This document shows, in pieces, positions 35,851 through 50,000 of a stretch of 64,000 nt of DNA. The stretch lies in assembly GCA_914767715.1 (NCBI GenBank), contig OU612067.1, forward strand, positions 4,216,001 to 4,280,000, written 5' to 3'. Position 1 is the stretch's first letter, and the number at the start of each line of letters is the position of its first letter. The notes beneath the pieces were generated by a model. It had not been told where the DNA came from, made no database searches, and saw only the letters and a list, made by a program, of their open reading frames with translations. Source of the stretch: Membranipora membranacea (taxonomy: Eukaryota > Bryozoa > Gymnolaemata > Cheilostomatida > Membraniporidae). The position numbers were made by a program, and so were the translations under genes.

Positions 35851-38065
35851 TGACTTAAACTCTGAAGGATTAAAAGACTTCAGTATCAGTCAGAGGAGGA
35901 CGAAGAGGGTCCCTACATGCAGTCAGCCTGTAGAGACTTCGCATGGATATCAGTGCTGACGGATTGATTAATCAAAGTGCACATAGGACAGATGCTCATG
36001 TTCATCTATGTGCTCTCATGTATTCTAGTAATACAGTACTGTTATTAAACCTCCAACCTACAGCTTCTCAAGCTTGCTATGATGGATATATCAGCATACG
36101 GGCTCAGCTTCATCAACAGGCAATCAATACTGATGTTCATATAGGATTGGTGCTTTGTTCTGAGATTACTGGCCTTGTAATTAATAGCAGGCTTGGGTCG
36201 AAAAGATTGTTGCTCAAATTTTTAAGTCGCCAGGTAATTAAAACTAATTTATTGTGTTCATGTGTTTTGGAAAAAAGGTGTACCAGTATGTATGGTTTTG
36301 TAACGGACATTGGATTGTAAATAGTTTTCAACGTTTTTTATACATATATAACCATGTCTACGGAAGGGATAGTCTGCATGTTGTACTTGCATGAAAGAAG
36401 TCATTAGAAATAATCTAAATTGTTAGATTAGCACTATCTTTGTACAGTTCACAATCAAATTACTTGTCATGTGTTAACCTTTGAACATAGTGATGTCATT
36501 TTTCTCATATGTTTATAGCTGCCATTATATCAAAATAAGCTTCATAGGAACAAGAAGCTACTCGGTATGGTGGAGACGCTTTATTTTGAGACTCAATAAA
36601 TGGCACCAACATTGCATCGCTTATCATTGTTTAAATTTTACTTCCGTCAACCACCTTGTTGTTGTTTACACTTCAATAATTATATAATCTAGTCATATTC
36701 ACGATGGTCTCATGGTCACAGTCATCTCCTACCACAGAACGCTACTCCATTCATTCTTTGATTCTAATTCGATAGCCAGAGCAATACTTTTCCCTTTGTT
36801 TACATTGGCTGCATTCTATACATACTGGCGCCAAGCCTCAGCTTGATTGCATAATAATCAATAAGGTGCTGAGGGGATAATATGATGTGTCCTACATAAT
36901 AGCACACACTGTGATAAGAAAAAGTCTATTCCAAATTCCTGTGATTCATCTATAAATAGCCCATGACTGCATCGAGTCTCAAGGCTGTAGATACGTTGAT
37001 AGCAGCAGTAAATGTAGGTACATATACTTAGAAACAAAATGCGGCTTGTCAAGACTGCGTGAGCACAAAATAACTGCTCCATTTTACAAAATTCTGAGTA
37101 CACCCTCTATAAGAGCAATCAGCACCATGAATGAATCGTGCAAGAATAAGGACAGCTACCGATGGATGGTTGTTGGACTTGATTCTATAATTTGATCAAT
37201 TTTGTGAAGTTGAAGTAAATTTATTTTCATTAAGTGAAAGTACATGAGGTTACATGTAACATGAAAGTAGAGTTGAATATTATAAGGAATACGAGCACAG
37301 TGATAGAGCGTCGAGTAACCCAAGCATCATGGCTTCGACATCCTATAGTGAATATAACGTGCAGGCTGTACAGTGCGGTGGTCGGTTTAATATAAAAATA
37401 TGTCTTTTCAGTTCAAAAGCCACGCCAGCAGCCTTTTTTGATAGTAACAGAAAACTGGAGTAAAGGGAATAAAATATTAGTTACTGACCTAAAAAGTATA
37501 ATATTTGGTACAGTTGGATAATATACTCTTATGGTTGCTATTTACAAAACAAATGGCTGGCACCTCTCTAAGCCCTGATGACTTGTAAATCCTAACTCAA
37601 ATAAAAACCTCAAAAAACTTGCCGCCGTTTAAGGTGTCACTATGTCAACCAACATGATGAAAATTGCAAAATGGATGACACGTTGCCTTTTTGCTGGTGA
37701 ACCTTAGCCCGTGGCCGTGTGAACAGGGCTAGGTGAACCTGCCTTGGCAGAATAAATGGCCAGGACTATTCTTTGCAGTTACCGATTTGTCTTAAGATTA
37801 ATACAGTCGACATGTATAATGTAATATCAATAGATGTTAGAAACTATGTACAAAAGCAGCATTATTTCCTTTCTCTAATGCAAATTAGATCGGAGGAACG
37901 AATTCATGACATACTCACAACTGATAGCATGGGAAAATCAGTCCCAAACGAAAGAGATATATACTGCTATAAGTTAGAATATGAGAGGTGGAGACCGTAT
38001 AAATAGAGCACACAGTAATATACACATTGCCACTATAGAGAGGGAGAGTGAGGCCTGCTATAGTG
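35851..38065. other. Convergent 3' region between Bcl-2-like gene and HCFC1
   Basis: About 2.2 kb. A plus-strand AATAAA at 36595-36600 is the best poly(A) signal for the Bcl-2-like gene. A weak tRNA-SINE-like trace (about 37285-37345, with GATAGAGCGTCGA and GGCTTCGACATCC) is visible. A 125-codon open frame at 35943-36320 lies in the presumed 3' UTR and looks like chance. Confidence 0.45.
36595..36600 (+). terminator. Poly(A) signal, Bcl-2-like gene
   Basis: AATAAA about 745 bases past the stop codon. Confidence 0.4.
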
Positions 38066-41000
38066 TTACTGAACATTGCCGTCATCTCCTGAAGCGTGAG
38101 CTGCACCTCCCTGACTATTACCGGCTTCTAGTTTTACACGTTTAGCATCAGGTGCGGCACTGTTAGGATTGGCTGTGACTTGTAATATCTGTGTCTTGGC
38201 GGCATCGCCTGTTGAGATTGTTCTCTTTATGGGTGTCTTGATTGCTGCGTTGGTATTTACTGCAGCATCTGTGTAAATAAACGAGTAAGTTGAATCATTG
38301 AGCATCGGATGAAGCAAGTTTGGCTGATAGAATTACTGAGATTATGGAGATGTTCTAGGTGAAAAATCACGATGTATTATCCTTCTTGGAGCACTTTTAG
38401 CTACAAAAAAATAGTTGTTCAAAATACCTGGCACACAGAGTGGGTCAATTAACATAATGAGTAGTATGTATTTACATTTTTGGCAACATACTTTCGTATC
38501 TCACTTATGAGCAACAATTTGGCAGCTATGGAAGTCAACATCCTGCGCTGACATCATTGTTGACAGCAAAATATATTTTTGACTGAGTCCATGTATACAT
38601 GTTCTTCAGCATGTAAGCCGAAATATCTACTAGTGATCATCAATGCCATGTTTTATAGATAATAAGCCTAAATTCTCTCATAATAGTACAATGCCATCAT
38701 GAGAGAATTTAGGCATCAACCAGATCTAATTATGATAGAACCAGTGAGTTTTGTAGACTTCATCAAATCAAACAAGCTAGGTCTGCTTACAACTAGCTCC
38801 ATTCAGTTTTAGGTCATTCAAAACAACATCATCTTCAACAAATTATAGCTAATCATGCCAATATGAATGGCTCCAAATACAATAAGATCATTATGTAAAC
38901 ATGCGTGATTATAAGTGATCATGAATTTCTCACTCAAAGCATTAGTATTTTTAATCTTTGCTCTTAGTAGTCGTGGGTGATCCCAAACGAAGGCTTGATT
39001 TGGTTTGAAAACACAAGCAAGGGGGATAACTATGCATCTATGTAATCTGCATGTTGCAGAAGCTCGGGATGGTAATTAAATGTGTCATAACACAGCTGAG
39101 TGGGTTTTGAACATAAGCGTAAGGACATTCCAAGGGAGCCAGTCACAGCCAGGAGGCTGGGACGAGACTAGCCAAATCAGATAACTCGGTGTAACAACCG
39201 AGGTCATCAACATAGCGCCCCGTGTGTGTGTGTGTGTGTGTGTGTGCGTGTGTGTGTGTGTGAGAGTGAGGCTTGTTGTAATAACCACTTCAGACTGTCT
39301 TAGTAAGCAATGTACCCTATAACAACACGTTCTAATAGTGTTTTCTAATTCGAAGTTTAAGATAGTAGTAGATTATCTACATCAGCTTATAGAATTAAAT
39401 AACAAGCGATAAGTAAGTGAATTCTTTGGGTATATAACAGAGATGTAGCTAAATATCATTAAGATAGCGAATGTGTTGACTTCCTCGATACAAACTGGTA
39501 CGTTATCAGTTATCACTAAACTTAACCTTAGACTCTGACTCATAAGCTAAATACTTCAGGACCACCTATAGATAAAGTTTTTATGTCCTAAATTTCATTA
39601 TCAGATCAAAATGCGTTTTAATTTCACTACCCATTAAAAATCAGCTGTTATTTTTATAATAAACCTGGAATGTACATAAAAGCTGTAAATGAATGGGTGT
39701 TGGAGTGGAACCAATAGTGTCATTTCCTTTGAAGTGGTACTCTAGTGTAGAACTCTGCAAAGTCATCAAGTAACAGTGAGAGGCATGTATTATACTACCC
39801 CTCATTCCGTGTCGTGTCCGCCCTGAGATAAATAGATCAGTTAGGCGTGGAGACACAGCGAGGTTAGATTACATACCTTGGAGCCACCTGACCTGCGTGG
39901 CAGGGCCATATCCCTTCTCATTACGGGCAGCTATTCTGAATATAATAGCTGGTTTAGTTGTGTAGTCTATATGAGCTGATGACAGCGAGGGGGTACCTAC
40001 AACAAATTGTCAAAAACCTGTCACGCAAGTGTCATATTATGATAGAGGGAACAGCATAGTGAGTAAGTTTCAGTCAATGGGCTCAGTCCTTACTCTATGA
40101 TCTCATTATGATTGAGGCATTGAGTACAATCATCGACTGAGGATCAAATCTGATACTCTCTTGGGCCCAGTTTACTTGGCATCAAGCCATTACATGATTG
40201 TATTTCCTGGATCAATATGCAGAGGCAGTCTGTGGGGAGATGCTTTACCAACAATATAACAGTATAGAATTATATATTATTGTTGACTCAATGATTTGAC
40301 AATCTTGTTGGCAATGTTGTACTTGAGGCAATACTGCTAGCCCTCTAAGGACAACAATGACGTTTTGTGATGCAATTTTATATCAGTCCAAAATTCTGAT
40401 AACAAGCTAGCAACGACAATACAATTGGTATATTGAACACCTGATGATTTTAGACGCTTACTAAGCTATTTACAAAGTCTGCTTCTATCAGTAATGAGTT
40501 ATAGAAACTTTGCTAATAGAGTTGTCAGCCTTTATGATGCCGGCTAATATGGTGTAAACCAGTCTTTCGAATAAGATTTTTGATTTTGGCAAAGCTGGCA
40601 ATAAATGAGGGTGACCTACCGACTGTACATGCCGGTGTAGCTCCGCAGTAAACCCTGACGAACGCTAACTGAGTAGTTTTACCACCAGCTGAGGGCGGCA
40701 CCTGAGATGTGTTCCTGACAGCTAGATAGACTGAGTACTCTAATATTGTGCCATTGGTACTCTGAGGGGGCTCCCATGAGAGCTGTGCTCCGGCTACATT
40801 CTACAATATACAGAATGATGGCTATGTTAGCTGAAGTCCTGTTTCAGTGGCAGTATAGGAATGATACTGAATGTCATTGAGCAAACAGTGCAGGCATGAT
40901 GTGACAAAAAATCTTCCCCAAATACAAAAAACGTCACAGTGGGATAGAAGGGGAAATATGCATCATTCATGGAACGGTGCCAATCAGTTAATCTTTGTAA

Positions 41001-44000
41001 GCAACAGTGGGTGTTCACGCAGTAAGTGGAAACTTGTAAAACGAAGTGTGATAATCAGTATACCGGGTGTGCTATGATTGCTTCATGTCACACACTGGAG
41101 CTGATGACTATATGGACTAAACCATACCAAGGTAGACAAATACCCAAATTCGCTACTGGTCATCAAAAATTCAATGGGAATTTCTTTATCACAGGATAAT
41201 GGGGCCTCCTGTATTGTAAAATGTTTCCACACCCACACACTGTAAACCCCATCTACACTTTTGGCCTGAAAAATCCATTGGATTTTGGTAGGAAAAACAG
41301 TTGTGGATATGGATCATGGTTCTCAGTGTCTGTCCTGTTACGGCCATGACTACAGAGGATACCAATGCTATGAACCTAATAATCAGCCTCAAAACTCGTC
41401 ATTAATCACATGTATAAAACATAAAATCTCTTCCAGAAATATCGGAGAAGCAGTGGTGCGTCCAATCTGAACCCAGCTCTGGTTTTTGCAATGCCATAAT
41501 GACGACAATTTATCATTGAAGGACCATTGATTTGATTTGAGAAATGCTTCTTCATCCTCATGACCTCACATATGAATGACTAACTGTATGCTACATAGCC
41601 AAGTCATGGGGCAGGTTAGGGATCCAAACTGTCAACAGCAATGAGGAAAGAAATGAGCTTTTCTGAGACAGATAATGAGATCACATTAGTTTATCTAATA
41701 TCACATAATCTCACCTTACTAATCTTGATGGCTGAGGGAGCACCTGGGAACCCTGGCAGGCAGGTCTTGAAGGCTGACACTTCACTCCAAGGACCTCGCC
41801 CGCAGGAGTTCACTGCCCCTACTCTGAACTTGTAGGCCATACCGGGTTGCAATTTCACCTGCTTCTTACTAATATTGATAAGTTCATTGACGTTTACCAC
41901 ATCTATGTCCTACAAAACACAACAAACATGAACTAAACAAACTGAGAGTACAAACACAGAAATGTGAGAAGTATTATAATTTATTAGAGGGTGAGAGTCA
42001 GTTGAAAAAACAAAAACATGACTGACGGAAATAACAAACCCATCATAAACTGGAACTGAATTGGCCCAAAATATCATCAAATCTACATTGACTTCCTAAA
42101 CACAGCCATATTCGGTATCTCTTTTACATATCTAAATTATGAATAGACTAATTGGTGGAGGGCATAAGGTCTTAATCTTCATAAGTCAACTTAAAAAACA
42201 ACAGACCTTTTCTCTAAGACCAGCAGAATGAAATCATTAGTCAAATGTGTTACACATATGAGGTATGCAATGATTCAACATGGTTCAAGATACCGAAACC
42301 CTGATCCCTGATATGAGCGATTGTTTCCACATAAGGAAAGAAATGAAGTCATATCATTTTCTTCTCTTGCTTCACTGGTGAGTTATAGTTCACATTATGA
42401 CCCTAAGCGAGCACTACTGTACACTCTGAGGATGAGGGTAGTACAGTAGTACAGTAGGCAGGTGATTAACTCCAGCGGGGATGTAAGCCTCCTACTTACA
42501 CCATCAGAGCTTCCACAATCAAAATTAAATGGAGATAGAAATCTTTGTAAGATAGAATGGACCATGCCTCAATTAATTAAATTAATGAACCCATATCATA
42601 AAGCCAGTGTAAAGGCCGAGTACTACAGCTTGAGGAGGCAATTCTTCACCGTGGCTATAGGCTACCTTAAAGCATCCACACAATGAAGATTGGGATTATC
42701 AAAGCTGTTTCTCCAGCTAATCAGCTTCAAAACAAGCCCAAAATGTACCCTCTCAGTCCACTACAAGCTGTGTTATGAGGCATTGAAGTTAGCCCTTTCA
42801 ATAATTGCTCGTGAAATCGGAAAGCCTGGGTGTGAGGTCACAGCAGGGTTTTCGACCGATATTCGACATTTTTTGTATATTGAACTATTTAAGTGAAACC
42901 AACTTTTTTTCCCCACAAAATATGCGTTTATCTGCTTCAACTTTTTGCTTTGGATTAATCTCGATGATGCCATGAGCTACGTTGGATTTCATCTCCTTTC
43001 ATCCAATTTTGACGGAATTCCTTGAGTCCAAAGTTTCTAATGGTAGACATGTACGCAAAATGTATGTATATGACATCATTTTCCCACTGCGCATTGCTCG
43101 CGAGCAAACGCCAGCGAGGCCTAACTTTGATAAGACGTAACTTTGGTCCTGGTTGACCAATTGAGCTGTTCTTAGGCTCATTTTAAAGCTTATAAGCTGG
43201 AGCAGTCCCTTTGATTATTTTATGGTTCATTGTGTGGATGCTTTAAGCCTGTAGGTAACTTACCGAGGGGTTATCCCCGTTGGTTTGTTGAGGTGGAGCG
43301 TTATCCAGTGGTACATAGTAATGTGTGACTAACATACTGGTAGACTTAACCATACCGACATCGTACCACTGATTACCAGGAGCAGCCGTCGGCTCCTTTT
43401 TGACAACTGTTTCATCACTCTGTAAGAACAATGACCACAGTAGATGACCGGCAGGTGGTCTCTCTTCACCAGTGAGAGTAGGGGGCACAGATTGGCAAAA
43501 CATGAGCAGAAAAGAATGCGGATGTGGATATTATCATAGAATGTGATGGGTGATGAAAATAAAGGATTCATTTGTTAGCACCAACAATAGCCTTGGCAAG
43601 CAATTTACAATGGCTTCGGTGTCAAAACCTAAATTTTCTAAATTTCTTAATCAGTGTAAAAATGTGCTGAAATAAACCATGACATTCTTCTCCATTCTTT
43701 AGAAAGAATGGGAGTCATTTGAAGGTCAATTCCATAGATTACTTTTATTGTGTAATTGGAGGCAAACTACGGCCTGTTCCGTCAGAAGTATACACATAGA
43801 AGGCTGGAGGAATTAACCAGCAGTGATGTCCTATTCCAACTTGTGTTCCATTTAAAAGCTCTTAATAAAACCACCTGAGACCGGAGACAGATGATGAAAT
43901 ATTCCAATCCTCACAGAGTTAAGGTCACTTGTTTCTTGCAACACAAGACTCATGTGACTGACCGGGTGAATATTCGGGACATGTTTGTTTATTTGTTTTG

Positions 44001-47000
44001 CTGGACTGATCCGCCTTTTCCAAAACTGACCAGACTGTTCCAGTAACTTTTAACAACATGGTGGCTGATTACCACCCAATAATTACCAAATTCCAACCAC
44101 TAGTTTTCAAAAAGTCTCAGAAACAATACCGGTGCCTTCGTATTACTAATGATAAGTTTAAATGGCGATAAGATGTTTTGGTCACGCGATAAACCACAAA
44201 AACCAAACATATACTAAAATAACTGTTCCCAATGTAAAAGTTTCCCTTACTTTGAATTGGCCACTCAAAACTCCAAAGTTTCTTTGTTTTAGACATTGGA
44301 CATTATAATCATTTCTCTATCAAACCCTGGATGAACTCAAATAAGTGGATCAGTGCTATGATCATGGAGGACAAAGTTTGTAATAAACTATTACAACATC
44401 ATTGTTATGTTTAGATACATCAGTTATGTAGGGTAACCGGCAAAATTAGGCCAACTGTGGCGATGAGACAACAAAACAGATCCTTGTTTGTAGCAGGATT
44501 CAGACTACACAGCAGCTCCCATAGTGACATTGTCTCACTATGTAGCACCTGTTCAGACCAGGATTTCTTTTGATATCATCTTAACAAAAACATATCATGA
44601 TGCACAAATGAAGATTGCCGCCTCCTATGGGAAATAAATATTTCATGACCCATATTCAAAAGCTCCATGTTATGGTGGCCATTATATGATAAATGATGTT
44701 AATCATGTCAAAAATCATTTCTTTTACAAATAATTCTTTAGTGGTAATAGGGGCGTAAGGTTTCAGGATCTCCGAAAAATCAGGATGATCATGCGGCCAC
44801 CACAGACTTGGTGCATTGCGTGTGTCGTCTACTGCCAGAGTATGAGTTGGTTACTTCTCCTCCTATAGGTGATAGACTCACTCACCTTGACTTCATCTGC
44901 AGTCTCAGTTTTAGCTGCAGTGATAGCAGCAGATGCTAGTGTAGACAGGGGATCACTGTCCACGTCCCCACCTTCAGTAGAAGCTGTCGCTGCTGGTTCC
45001 GAGGCTTCATCTCCCGCTGCCGGAGCTGAGTCAGCAGTTCCCGCATCAGTCGCAGCTGTACCTGAAGATAAACACAATAACACACTTCATTTTGACATCA
45101 GAGTACCTTCATTAAATAGGAAACCTAGATGTATGGTCACTTTTCTGCCAACTACGCACTAAACTCCATTTAATGCCAATGTGTCCAATATAATCTGGAT
45201 TGACCAAGTCAGTACCAAACTTCTGATCCAGTTCGCTATGGAACAGACTGATATGGCAAGTGTCCCTCTTGCTTCAAATTTTTACACTGAGAATTTCGGG
45301 ACATGTTTACATTAATCATTACCTCAACTGTCACAGACAACCATTCTCTTATCATGTACCACAAGTTACTACTTTCGATTAGCTTGAAATAAAGTTCTCT
45401 TTATCTATACACAAGGGTTCTACTGGTTTAATCATAGCCAGCCTCCAGGGCAGTGAATAAAACTCCAATAACAACTCTGGTTGCCCAGGTCAGAATGATG
45501 AAGAAACGCTATAGATTAGAATTTGATACATCACCTAGAAGGAAATAATAAATATTATTATATGATGCTTCTATGACAAGCTACCAGGCACTGGTTTGGT
45601 ACAGCAAACAAATCCTTAGCCAGCAAAGCTTGAAATATGCCGGTATATGAAAAATAAATAATATTTCCTTTGCAAATTGATTTTTTTTTGTGATACTTCA
45701 TTTTGAAATACAATGTGCCAATAAATTCCTCCCTTTATAAACAGCGTGGCTTTGAACTTTGAAATGGTGGTAGCATGATATGTGCTTCTAACAATGAAAT
45801 AGTTCAGCAGCTCTTCACATCACCAAGAGTCATCGATAGGGGCTGATTGGTAGGGCACCAATCTTTCAGCAGGTCACACAACCAGTGGGTATAGAACTTT
45901 GATCTGTTGACACAACAGAAGTCATCCTTCATCTGGACCCATGATGATAAATAAGAACCACAACTTGTTAGATGTTATGAGTCACATCCCTGTGAGCTTG
46001 TCTGGGGTATAGCCAGTAGTGGGTAAACAGTCTTGTTAGTTCACTGATCTCATACATCAGGTTTTTGTTTTAGCTAAGCCAATCGCTTGTGTTTACTGTC
46101 TCGGAGATGAAGTGTTGTTTACATTATTGGTCAGTTCTGGCTTCTGATTGGCTATTCCAAACAAGGTTAGACTAATATAGCCCTTACATCTAATGTGAGT
46201 GGCCTTCATGACGCAACTTATCGTTATACTACACCACATGATGTTGCAATGCTTCAAACGAGGAAACGTATTGTTGATAAAAGTGGGAATACAGATTTCA
46301 TTACGATTTCTTTATTTTCCTTTCCTAAAAACAAATGTGACAAGGGCTTACCAAGAAAACTATTTACCCAATGTAAAAGAAGCAAAACAACTAGCCTGTA
46401 TTGTACATTTCCATTTTAATAAAGACTCAGTGCTATGTCATTCTCATTCTAAGAAATTCATTCATCTCTGCTGATAATTCTTTTTTGGACATATCATAAT
46501 AATCCTGTATTAAGTATCCTACACCAGATTACATACTCCTTCACACCATTATGGATTCTATTGTTGATTTTTTAATTGTTTTTTTATAGCACAATATAGC
46601 TTTCAAAACCAGAGTAACCGGCATGATGATTGTGCACAAACTGATGATTCTCCTCAGAATAGCCAAGAATATTACTACAATCTTGTGCGTTTTTTGACAG
46701 TCTCATTAGTCAGGCTTTGTAAGACCGGCTTGGGAGTGTGAACTATAAATTACATCATCACTTTACTATAATACTGCAAAAACCGCTGGAGCATTGAGGG
46801 TTACAGATCAATTCAGATCCATGTTAACAGATCAATATCGGTGTCATCTTTTGCCTTCCTTCTCAAACTCTATGGGCTATTTCTCATCAAAATCTGAGAT
46901 CCAATCGTTGACTCAAGAATTGAAACTGACATCAAGGCCGCAGGAGATATGAGGGGCGAAGGCGAAAACCAAGAATCAATAAAATATATTTTTAATCTCC

Positions 47001-50000
47001 AACACCTAACTCCTTGAAAAGGCAGCTGTTTTAGGGTCTGTGGTTTGTTTATTGGTTGCCATGTAGGAGTATCATCTGCTCTATTCGGCTAACAAAGAAA
47101 CTGAAAACAATCGATGAAGGTGGTCTAGTGACTGACAGACAGGCTCTACCTATAAACTCCCCTACCTGGTATAATACCATTCAAGGTGTGGAAAGTTTTC
47201 AATTTACCACAGCAGCGAAGTCCTTTCTATTCAGAATTAAATTAGGGAAAGGAATTTCTCAATCAATAAATTTTAGGTACTTTATTTGTCAGTGAAGCAC
47301 AATACAGCGAATCATTCTCCATTTATCAAATATACGGATTGCTTCATACTCATTCATTCCCAGCAGGCAAATATCACAATCAATAAACCCTCTGTGCATT
47401 TTCCAGTCTGAATAGATTTATATTCAGACAGAGTGTGTATAAGATCTTTGAGTAATGACTTTAACTCTCAGCTTGATAGTTTTGTCAGAGCTGCTGCGGC
47501 AGGAGCATATGGCTGAGATAGATATCAGACCGATATATAATTACTTCACCAGACTGATCCTGTCGGCGCTAACCAGCAGGATAATGTCAGCATTATCAGC
47601 AGGCCAAACAAAAGGGGAAATTTGATCTTTGGAATTGGAGTCATGCTGTTTTTCCCATAGAAGGACTCCCCATATAGGGGGAGGAAAAGATTGTCAGAAT
47701 TTACAAACAGCACTCCCAAATTTTAATGGAATTGAAAAAGAATTAACAGATTTCAGCTACCAGCAAAGTTCCATTGATTACAGAGTGACGCAGTATACTC
47801 CTTATGATGGAACTTCCCAGATCATGGCAATTTGTGGATTTTTTGTGTGTAGGCACCTGATATTGTGTAAGAACTCAAGTTAATGCAACGCTTCAATGCA
47901 ATCCTGGATAGATGTAACAATACTTTCCATGGCAACATAATCTACGCAAATCCTGTCCAGCTATGCATTCCATGGGCTTATTCTTCAAACTAAGAATAAG
48001 AGCTAGACACATATTTTCCATTGTCGTATTCCTTGGTATTTGCCACTAATAACAGTATAACTATTATTGGAATTATTTTCCAAACTTCTCAAAATTGATC
48101 ATGACTTTACATTTCAACCTGACATCCATAATTTATTGATCCCTTTTCTCCCATTTGCAAAGATTATCATATTTGTTTGCTGCAAAATACCATGGGGAAA
48201 CCTATTCAGACACAAGAAGCCCTTCAACTGCTCTATGTGGGCACATGATATGATAGCTGGCTGTAGCTTGAGATTGAGCAACATCATTACTGTCTCAAGT
48301 AAATGCAAATTTCTAATTGTGTGTGCAATCAAGTGGAGTAGTCAGAGTTGTAAATATCATCAACCAGGTACAGAGATTTTCATGTTAGATTTTCAAGGCC
48401 TGCCTACCCACACATCAAGGCTTCATAAAAATGACCAAACAATAGACATAATACAAGTAACAAATAACTCCTCAAAATCCAGGTCAAAGCAGCACAAAGG
48501 TTATTGGCAAACTCCATAGGTTTCAATCCATTGCAGGTCAAACCTCAATTAGGAACACTTGTTTCACGCAAACCAACATGCTGTTATCACCCAGATTATT
48601 CAGTTGATCGTGGTGGTGTGATGACAGAAACTCAACCATTAAAACTTACCGCCTGCTCCTGCTTCAGTTGTCTCCCCTGTACTGTCAGCGTTACCTTGTG
48701 CTGACTCTCCTTCAGCTGTATGTGTATCAGAGCTTCCCTGTGGCTGGTTCAGTGACACTGTGGAGGGTTCGGAGTTCTCTCCCCCTGTTTCACCATCTAC
48801 ACATAACAACATGTTATAAAATTAGAACCACATAAATCCAGTGAATGAAAACTTAAGAGTTGTCCCCTCACTGATATAAATAAGACAACTCCTATTTTAT
48901 ATTATGTTGCTAACAAGAAACAACAACTGTATACTCGTGTTGTGCTGTTGCAATGTAAGTGTGTTTCTGATGGCTCTATGAGCTGTGATAAGATATGACA
49001 TTTTATCACAAATCACAATAAAACTGTGTTCATTTCACATTCACCTGTAGCTTCTATGGCAGGAGGCTGTTCAGCAGGAGTGGCAGCAGTGGGTGGATCT
49101 GGTTCTCCGCTATCCATAAAGTCGGCAGGGGGTTGGTCACCCACAGGAGCCAGGCTACCGGACGGAGCTGGGGCTACTAGAGTAGCTACTGATGTCACTG
49201 GCTGGACTGTAGGTTCTGTAAATAAACAAACAAACTAAGATCATTACAGCCCCTCACCAGCTGAGAAGTTCTAGAATGATCCTTACAAGCAGACGGTATT
49301 TCATAATAACTTCATTATCCTATCAAAGTCAAGTACAAGAGAACTCCCACATAAAGTCATTGAGATAATTATTGTATGAACAACAACAATACACGCATAT
49401 ACATTGCGTCCAAGTAGCCGATCTGAACAGTTAAATCTTACCTATTTTTGGAGTTGTAGCAGCTTGTACGATACTAACTGGAGTTTTAGTAGTCACACCT
49501 CCTGTATTCATCACTATAATCTGCTGACCTGGAGTACCTGCTGATTTAGGTACTGTAGTGACGATACGAGCCTGCTGACCGGGTATTCCACTAGCTCCTG
49601 ATCGAGGGGCGGCTATTACTATAGTCTGCTTACCCCCTTGAGTGGTTGTGACTGTAGGCAGACCTTGCCTTGTGATACCACTGGATAAAACAGTACCTCC
49701 AGCTGACAATGTCTTGATTACTGGCTTTCCACCGATAGTCTGTCAACAACAAAATTTATGAATTCAATATCTCCCCAGAAATGTCTAAGGACAGGTCACA
49801 TTCTAACTGTTGTAAGTACGCTCATACACAATAGATGATATAAGATTATATGAGATTTAGCACTCACCTGGCCTATAATCTGGGGTTGAGAGGTCATAAC
49901 CTGCTGTCCGGACGGCGATGTGATGACGGTAGCCTGTTTACCTGCAGTCTGTCCTGCTTGTGAAGTCACAAGTTTGACAATGGTGGCGCCCTGAGGCAGC

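Noticed and set aside
35943-36320. 125-codon frame after the Bcl-2-like gene
   Set aside because: It lies in the presumed 3' UTR, has an equally long antisense frame over part of it, and has no family resemblance.
37285-37345. tRNA-like trace near the HCFC1 3' end
   Set aside because: It has A- and B-box-like words but does not fold into a cloverleaf; at most a decayed SINE, noted only within the intergenic entry.
48067-48519. 150-codon plus-strand frame in HCFC1 intron 14
   Set aside because: No domain, no splice or promoter support and a random-looking composition; likely a chance frame.
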